Source: Lethocerus indicus (taxonomy: Eukaryota > Arthropoda > Insecta > Hemiptera > Belostomatidae). From it: a stretch of DNA of 64,000 nucleotides. Below, one piece after another: positions 1 through 7,854 of the stretch; position 1 is the first letter of the stretch; each line of letters starts with the position of its first letter. The notes beneath the pieces were generated by a model. It did no database searches and had not been told where the DNA came from. It saw only the letters and a list, made by a program, of their open reading frames with translations. Both the position numbers and the translations under genes were made by a program. The stretch lies in contig JACDQD010000003.1 of the NCBI GenBank assembly GCA_019843655.1, forward strand, positions 1 to 64,000. Reading direction: 5' to 3'.

Positions 1-42
1 TAGTAAACATGCTAATGGAAATTTATATATGTAGAAAACATA

Positions 43-53
<11 letters not shown>

Positions 54-110
<57 letters not shown>
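54..110. repeat. (TA)n microsatellite
   Basis: Uninterrupted TA dinucleotides at the left edge. No gene is visible in 1-480. The short open frame at 224-466 has no recognisable features. Confidence 0.95.
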
Positions 111-113
<3 letters not shown>

Positions 114-479
114 CAGTTGTACATGGATTTGAAATATGGTTTTACAGATTAAAAATGTTATAGAATGTTTTTTCAGCCGAAAAATTGTATGAATGTAGTT
201 TTCCAGCGCAAAAGCGAGTATAAATGTGTTTTATTAAAATGGGAAAAGTAGAATATGGTTTTCACCGCCGTTTCGAGTCTTTGGTTTCAGTCTTTGGCCG
301 AAACCGAGACAAAGATCAGACCAGTTCGAGGTTTATAGTTCACTCAGTGGTTTGTTCATTAATGCTGTCTGGTTTTCACGCAGAACGTGCTGAAAAAAAG
401 CCGAAAGTTGACCGCAGTTTGTTAAATGAAACCGCTCTGAAATTGTACCACCGACTCAAGGATTAAAGGATCAAGTTAA

Positions 480-1310
480 AAATATCTAGCTTTCTCTTCT
501 CTACATGACATTTTTATACGCCAAATTGGTCCGAAAATGCGGTTCTTCGGCTAAAAATAGCATTTATACACGCAAAATGCGGTTTTTATGTTCCAAAATG
601 GCCTGTTTAGACGCAAATTTAGCCCAAAAATGCGGTGTTTAGGCCCGAAAATGGCATTTTTAGACGAAAAATAGGCCAAAAATGCGGTTTTAGGCCCAAA
701 AATGGCATTTTTAGACGCAAAATTGGCCCAAAATGCGTTTTTAGGCCCAAAATGGCATTTTTAGACGCAAATTGGCCCGAAAAACGGTTTTGTGTCAAAA
801 TGGCGTTTTAGACGCAAAATTGGCCTGCAAATGCGGTTTTAGTTTGGTAAGCATTTTAGACGCAAAGATTATTAAAATGCGGTTTCTATATCCAAAATTG
901 CGTTTTAGACGCAAAATTGGCCCAAAAAACGTTATTTTTTAGGCCAAAATTGCATTTAGTTGAAAAATCGCCCATAAATGCGGTTTTAGGCCCAAAAAAT
1001 GGCATTTTCAGACGCGAAATACGGTTTCTGCAAAATTGGTCTGAAAAAACGGGTGGTTCGGCTAAAATAGCATTTATACACGCAAAATGCGGTTTTTATG
1101 TCCAAAATGGCCTTTTTAGGACGCAAATTTAGCCCTAAAATGCGGTTTTAGGCCCGAAAATGGCATTTTCAGACGAAATTGGCCCAAAAATGCGGTTTCT
1201 GTGTTCAAAATGGCGTTTTCTTCAGACGCAAATTTGGCAAAATTGCATTTAGTTGAAAATCGCCCATAAATGTGGTTTTTAGGCCCGAAAACGGCATTTT
1301 TAGATGAAAT
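480..1310. repeat. Degenerate tandem array D (GCGGTTTTTAGGC family)
   Basis: Roughly 50-60-bp units built from alternating phrases such as TGCGGTTTTTAGGCCC, AATGGCATTTTTAGACGC and AAATTGGCCC are repeated with many indels. The same phrases recur at 58.2-59.4 and 60.1-61.1 kb (array E), so these are copies of one satellite family at two places in the window. No coding signal. Confidence 0.85.
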
Positions 1311-1862
1311 TGTCGCGTCCCGAGTTGGCGACGCGATAGTCGAAAACTGATTTAAAATTGTCGAATATTACTTATTGACGCCAGATATTATCGTCGGCTA
1401 CGCTTTATAATCGGCCCTTGTATATATTATTGAAAAAATCTTTTCAACCCGTCGATTCACTGAAACGATGTCGTTTTTGTTTCTTCCAGACTCCAGAAAA
1501 TCTCTTGGCCGTCGTCTTGTTTAATTCCCGATAACGGACGGGATAAAACACTGATTGGAAAGTGGGACTGAGCGGATTGGGACGATGGGAATTAAGCCAC
1601 GGGATTTAGCGACTTGGTGCGGGACGAGGGAAGGACTTTGTCTTGTCTGTGTACAGTGTCAGTTTTTGTTGTCCTCTTTGAGAAAATTTCGATTGAAAAC
1701 AGTGCGAGGCTGTCGACCGAAGTGGGCGCCCTTCCTGTGTTATATAACAGGGTGGTGGGTGGGTGGGTGGGTGGGAGGGATGGCTGGCTGGAAGGGGTGG
1801 GGGAAAGCCGTCTTTCGACTAGTTGAACTAAGTAGACTTGTTTGTCCCTTTTGTGTTTCAGT
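1311..1862 (+). promoter_or_regulatory. Putative promoter / 5' UTR of the HOGA1-like gene
   Basis: This non-repetitive, GC-balanced segment lies between array D and the first coding exon. A TATATAA string at 1741-1747 lies about 115 bases before the chosen ATG and could be a TATA box. A CAG at 1859-1861 just before the ATG could instead be a 3' splice site of a 5' UTR intron. Neither is proven. A GGGTGG-rich stretch runs from about 1750 to 1800. Confidence 0.3.
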
Positions 1863-2109
1863 ATGGGCGGAGCGATGTTGTTGAAACGTGCAGCGGTCGG
1901 TTTTGGAGCGAATCTGAGGAGGAGGCCGGATCATCACCGCCTCCAGATGTCCTCCTCCTCCTCCTCCTCCTCCACCTCCTCCACTTCTTCGGGACGTTTC
2001 AGAGGAGTTTTCCTGCCGCTGACTACGCCTTTCAGTGGACACGACCAGTCCATCTGTTTCGACAGCCTCCGCAACAATCTCAGTAAATACGAGCGCATAC
2101 CGTTCGCAG
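1863..2109 (+). CDS. HOGA1: HOGA1-like exon 1 (transit peptide and first strand)
   Basis: Encodes residues 1-82 plus one base. MGGAMLLKRAAVGFG and following arginines look like a mitochondrial presequence. A run of TCC codons (1949-1981) gives a Ser/Thr homopolymer inside the leader. Then comes GVFLPLTTPFS, the family's conserved first beta strand. The donor is GTCAGT at 2110, phase 1. Confidence 0.9.
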
Positions 2110-2953
2110 GTCAGTAAATTTCCAATTGTATTATAAAAAGGAGGGGGTTGTGTACCGAAATTGACTCAAAAAAAAAAAAAACAGAAAAAAACCATCTGAC
2201 ACCGAGTTCTAGGGGCCGACAGTGTACTTAATAACAGAAAAACAATGTTTACGTCGTTTATCCAAACATTTTAATAACGAAAAGTGATTGGACGAAGTTT
2301 TGATTTGAAAGTGTAGCTTAGAAGACACGGTTTCGGGTAATCTATCCTGTACCCTACAACTATCTATCGTCGATAACGCCTTAAACCACAAATATAAAAA
2401 TAATAAATTAAAGAAAAAATCAGTTCAAATCTTCCCTTAATATTTTCAGGGTCACCAAAAAATGTATATACCTATACAGAGTGGTCCAAAAATGTATCCA
2501 CCGTTCAACAGTAACTCGCAAACTAATTCGACGAGTTGTGTCTTATTTTGGTGCAAAGTGTAGCAAGTCCAACTTGAAGATATCACATAGCTGTAGAGAG
2601 ATCAAATGAATTCCAAAGTCAAAATGTCGACACTCGGTTACTCAATAATGTACAGAGTGGTCCAAAAATGTATCCACCGTTCAACAGTCCATAACTCGCA
2701 AACTAATTGACCGAGTTGTGTCTCATTTTTGGTGAAAGTGTAGCTTAAAGTCCAACTTGAAGATATATCATAGCTGTAGGTAGAGATTCAAATGAATTCC
2801 AAAGTCAAAATGTCGATTACTTTCGGTTACCCCTAATAATATACAGAGTGGTCCAAAAAAATGTATCCACCGTTCAACGGTCCATAACTCGCAAACTAAT
2901 TGACCGAGTTGTGTCTGATTTTTGGTGAAAGTGTAGCTTAAAGTCCAACTTAA

Positions 2954-3001
<48 letters not shown>

Positions 3002-5860
3002 TACATAACAACCGACCGCCCATGTACGTTACGTAACATTTCCTCAACGCTGTAAGGGAGACCGCCGAGAAAAAAAAAAAAAACCACAACCCCTATCAAA
3101 AAATTAACGTTTCGCCAACTAAGTCTTTGCGGGTTTCGTCGCTTAGACAATCAAAACTGTATTATAGAATATATTCTGAAATTGTATCTATTTGGCGCCC
3201 ACCGATAGATCGGCGAATATATTATTAGATTGATAATTAAAATTTTTCCCTCTGGCGAAATAAAATGAATTCCAACGCCGTAAATACATTGGGGTAGATT
3301 AGACGAAGAACCGATTCGTCATCGCATTATCGACCTTCGGTATTGTTGTATTTTTATACCCGTTTTGGAATATCAACACTGTGTAAGAATAAAATATATT
3401 TAGCCTCAATTTATATAGAATTTATACGAGAATATAGAACTGTCTGTATCGTAGAAAAACCGTCTTAAGTTCGTTGGAAAAAAAATATTTTCCATTAGGT
3501 ATACAATAGCGGGTTTGGATCCGCTACTGAAGAGAGGGGAAAAAAAGAGAATTTTATTTTGTAGGGCCGAGGGTGGTTTTTTTTCCAAAAACCCTTAAGG
3601 AGAGCCCCCTTATTGAAAATATCTTGTTGGCAACTAAATAATTGCGGATTATCTAGTTGGGCATGCAATGGAACACATTTCAGAATACCCTCTTAAACAG
3701 GTTTGAAGATGCGTAAAAGCGCGTAAAAATACAAATAAATAGGACGGAAAAATGTGTACAGTTTCGATGAGAAAAGCTTAAAATAAAATAATTCGTAGGG
3801 AGCGACAGGATAACGGAATTTCGTTATAAATAAATTAAGATAGATATACAAGTATTTACAGACCGATATAAGATAAACTGTACAGATCGGTCTTCTGTTG
3901 TAGATTAGCCGTTTTATTTATAAATTGGTTTGTAGTTTCTATCCTACAAATGTCTACATTTAAGACAAAAATTACAACGGTACACTTATTTAATGTTAAG
4001 TGTGTTGATTTTCTTTCTCTTCCCAAAATTCCCCCCATACCCCACCCCAATAACCGACTCGAAAGAAAATTCCTACTCTTTAAGGCCGTTACTTGAGACG
4101 GATATGGAGATTGTTACCTCAAGTAACGGACTGACGTTGTACGAGCGTTACTTAAACCGCGTGGAGGTGTATAAGAGGGCCTATTCCCGGGGCTTAATCC
4201 CGCAAAATCCCGGTTCCCGAAGTTCCCAACCGCCCTTTCTCCCGGTCCACAGGGAACACGCTGTATATCCTCCACGAAGTATTGGAAATGTTCATGTTTT
4301 TTTTTCTGACTAATATCCGAGATATTATGTGTTTTTTTTCTGTTTTTTTCTTCTAAGGTTACGTCGTTGCCGGTTCGAACGGCGAAGCGCCCTATTTGAG
4401 CCCCGACGAAAGGGTCCAACTTGTCAAGTTCGTCAGGTCGAACACGAACAGTGGGAAAATCGTTATCGGCGGATCGACTTGCGAGTGTAAGTTCAGGAAC
4501 TTACTTTGAGTTTTTCACTTAAAGGGAAAAAATCGAGATTTTGAGTCTACTGTTCGGGGGTGGACCCCCCCGAAAACTTAACCCCCGAATTGTGCGACTG
4601 ACGGGACTCTTCGTTTCCGCTACTTTCGTTGACGAGACACCGAAATAAAGAAGCGAATGCCGAATAGCGATTCGAAAAAAATTATAAAAAAAAAAATTGT
4701 AAATATTTCGATTAATTTTTTTTTTTTTTGGCCAAGACGATGTTCTAAAGTGTTTTTTTTTTAAATAGAAAAAAAAATTGATTTTTTCGGTCGGTTTTTT
4801 TTCCAAAAATCTTCCCGTTAAGGGTGGATTATACAACGGCGTTGTATAACCGGGAAATCGTTATACAACAGGCTGGAAATTTACGCCGTCATCACTATTA
4901 ATTAGAGTCGCTTAAGAACTCTTAATTCACTGAAAAACGGAATTTGTCGGTTCGGCCACATTTACAGTGATGGTTTTTCGGCCGCTCGCCGTCTTCAGTA
5001 GCGCTGTGTGTCGGCCAATATTCGGGGGGCTCTTCGGATTTGTTTTTCTGACCGGCGGTTAAAGCCCTCAGCGCAGTTAAGCCGCCGCCACTGCACTGTC
5101 ACTGTCGCCGTCTACCGGCCGCTACTGAAGACGGCGAGCGGCCGAAACCGCGGCGGTCTCAACATTGTTTTCATCACGAAACGTCTCCTCCCTCCCGAAA
5201 CCGACATTTTCACCCAATTTACGCCATTTAGAACTTTGTCCGTTCCGAAAAATAAACGACGCTTTCAAGTTCAAAGTTCAGATTTCTCGCTGTTGTATTC
5301 GAGTCGACCTGTGTATTTCCATTATAGTAGTAACTTAGTGGCCATTTTAAAAGTCAGATTTTTCGTCCGTACTTCACCTTTGTCTGTTGACAGCGACGAA
5401 AAGCACTTGCGAACTTTCCGCGGCGATGAGGGCGGCCGGTGCTGACGCTCTGCTAATCATGCCGCCGTTCTACTTTCGCCGGCGGATGACGGTAATTGTG
5501 GCTGAGAGATTTCCTTTTGAATTTGAATAATGCCCCGTTCTCGCGCTTGTAAAGTTGTGGCGACCGTTTTGGGGGGCAGAAAAAACCCCCCCGAATTTGA
5601 CATCCGATAGAATTCAGTGTATTTCAGCTTTTTCAGTGTCTGAACAATATTTTTGAAAAAAATAATGAATAGTGAAATTTAACCGGATCAAACATTGAAA
5701 CCGGGCCGTTCAAATAATGTCAAAAAATGTCGACCAGCGGCAGCGGATTTTCGGAACAAAATCCCATTTTTAAGTTTTTTTTTTTACCTAATACGGTTGC
5801 CACAACTCTTTAATCTGGAAGAACGGTGACAAATTAAATCTTATGCGTTAATTTTGGTAC

Positions 5861-5902
<42 letters not shown>

Positions 5903-7368
5903 GTGGTCCAAAAATGTATCCACCGTTCAACAGTCCATAACTCGGAAACTAATTGACCGAATTGTGTCTCATTTTTGGTGAAAGTGTAGCTTAAAGTCCA
6001 ACTTGAAGATATGTATATATAGATGTAGATGTTAGGGCTATTTTACGACGACGCGTTGGTCCATTCCGTGACGCAGTCCGACATATACGAGCCGTCCATT
6101 TTGAAAGTCAAATTTGATCATCAAATTCTAAGATATTTAAAGGTTTAACGGGTATAATGAGTCGTACACAGCTTGAGTGCAATATCCGAGGGTGTTGAAA
6201 ATAATATATTTCCCGTCGGAATAGCGACAATTATTGTGACAGGAATTGAGTTTCGGGGCCACTTTCAAAATGGACGGCTCGTATCCGATATACGGACGGG
6301 GTGGTCCAAAAAAATGTATCCACCTTTTAACGGTCCATAACTCGAAAACTAATTGACCGAGTTGTGTCTCATTTTTGGTGAAAGTGTAGCTTAAAGTCCA
6401 ACTTGAAGATATATCACATAGCTGTAGTTGTTCGAAATTGTCACCGTTATTAAAATCCACAGACAGACAGAGAGAGAGAAACGATGCCGCAAAATGAGAC
6501 ACAACTCCGACAATCAGTTTGCCGGAGTTATGGACTTTTAAACGGTGGATACATTTTTTTTGCACCACTCTGTATATATATATATATATATATACAATTT
6601 CTAGAATTTAATAAATATCACTGTTATTTCTTTGTCCCATTTCTAATTGGGACCGGGCGGCGTTTAATATAAGGAAGAGGCGATAATCGGCCATTATACG
6701 AGCGTTGCCGACGATTGCCAATTGCCAATCATCGTCTACAACATGCCGACAACCACCGGGATAGACATCGCCGCTTCGACACTTGCCAAAATGGCCAAAC
6801 ATCCAAATATCAGAGGTGTCAAAGATTCGGACGTAGGTACCAATTTTTACATATATATACAATATATATACAATATATATTAGTCTGAAAAGTTAAATTG
6901 AAAATTTCAATCGGCGACCTCTCGCCCTGGGTTGATGGGGTGGTGGGGGTAGCGGAAGATTTGCGCCCAAAATACCGGGGTCGGGGTTTAGAATTGACGG
7001 GGGAGGAAATAGAATTTTATAAATTGAAATATTTCCAAATTACGCGTATATATTTGGCCGGCGACTAAGTCATTGCGGGGGCGGGGGATTGAGACGGCGT
7101 TATTTAATTTTTTTTTTGCGTATTTTACGCACGTTTACCCATCTTCAACTCTACGTTCTCACGGAGAGTATTCTGCGGAATGTTCTGTTTATTAAAAAAA
7201 AAAAAAAAAATTCTCAAACAATGAGACGGTGATAAGAATCCGCCCTATTATTCAGTTGCCGACCCCCGATATATTATACAATGAATTCATCCCTAAACAT
7301 TTTATTTTTTTATCAGACTGTATAAAACATTGTGGGGATGTCGTCTGGCCTATTGGGGTCAAAATAGA

Positions 7369-7425
<57 letters not shown>

Positions 7426-7796
7426 TTATATATTGACCGATATTATCAGGAGGACACTCCTCTGGCCAAATTTCTGGCAATTTTCCCCCTACGAGAGGGT
7501 TGAAATTTGATTATATTAGAGAGTAGGCAAAGTAATTTTTGACTTTTGAACCGATTTAATTTGATTTTCTAATTTTTTCCCCATTTATTTCTCAAAAATA
7601 CACTTTAATTATTAATCTACTATATATATTGACCGATAATTTTCGAATTTTCGATTCTGAGCGAAGGGGTTGAAATTTGATTATATTAGAGAGGGTAGCC
7701 GAAAGTAATCGACATTTTGACTTTTGAACCGATTTTATTTTATTTTTATTTCCCCCCACCATTTTATTTCGCTAAAAATACACTTTAATATTAATC

Positions 7797-7854
<58 letters not shown>

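Noticed and set aside
4371..4385. GGTTCGAAC strings as tRNA B boxes (also 25361, 39512)
   Set aside because: No matching A box, cloverleaf stems or anticodon arm at the right distance. The first is inside a HOGA1 coding exon.
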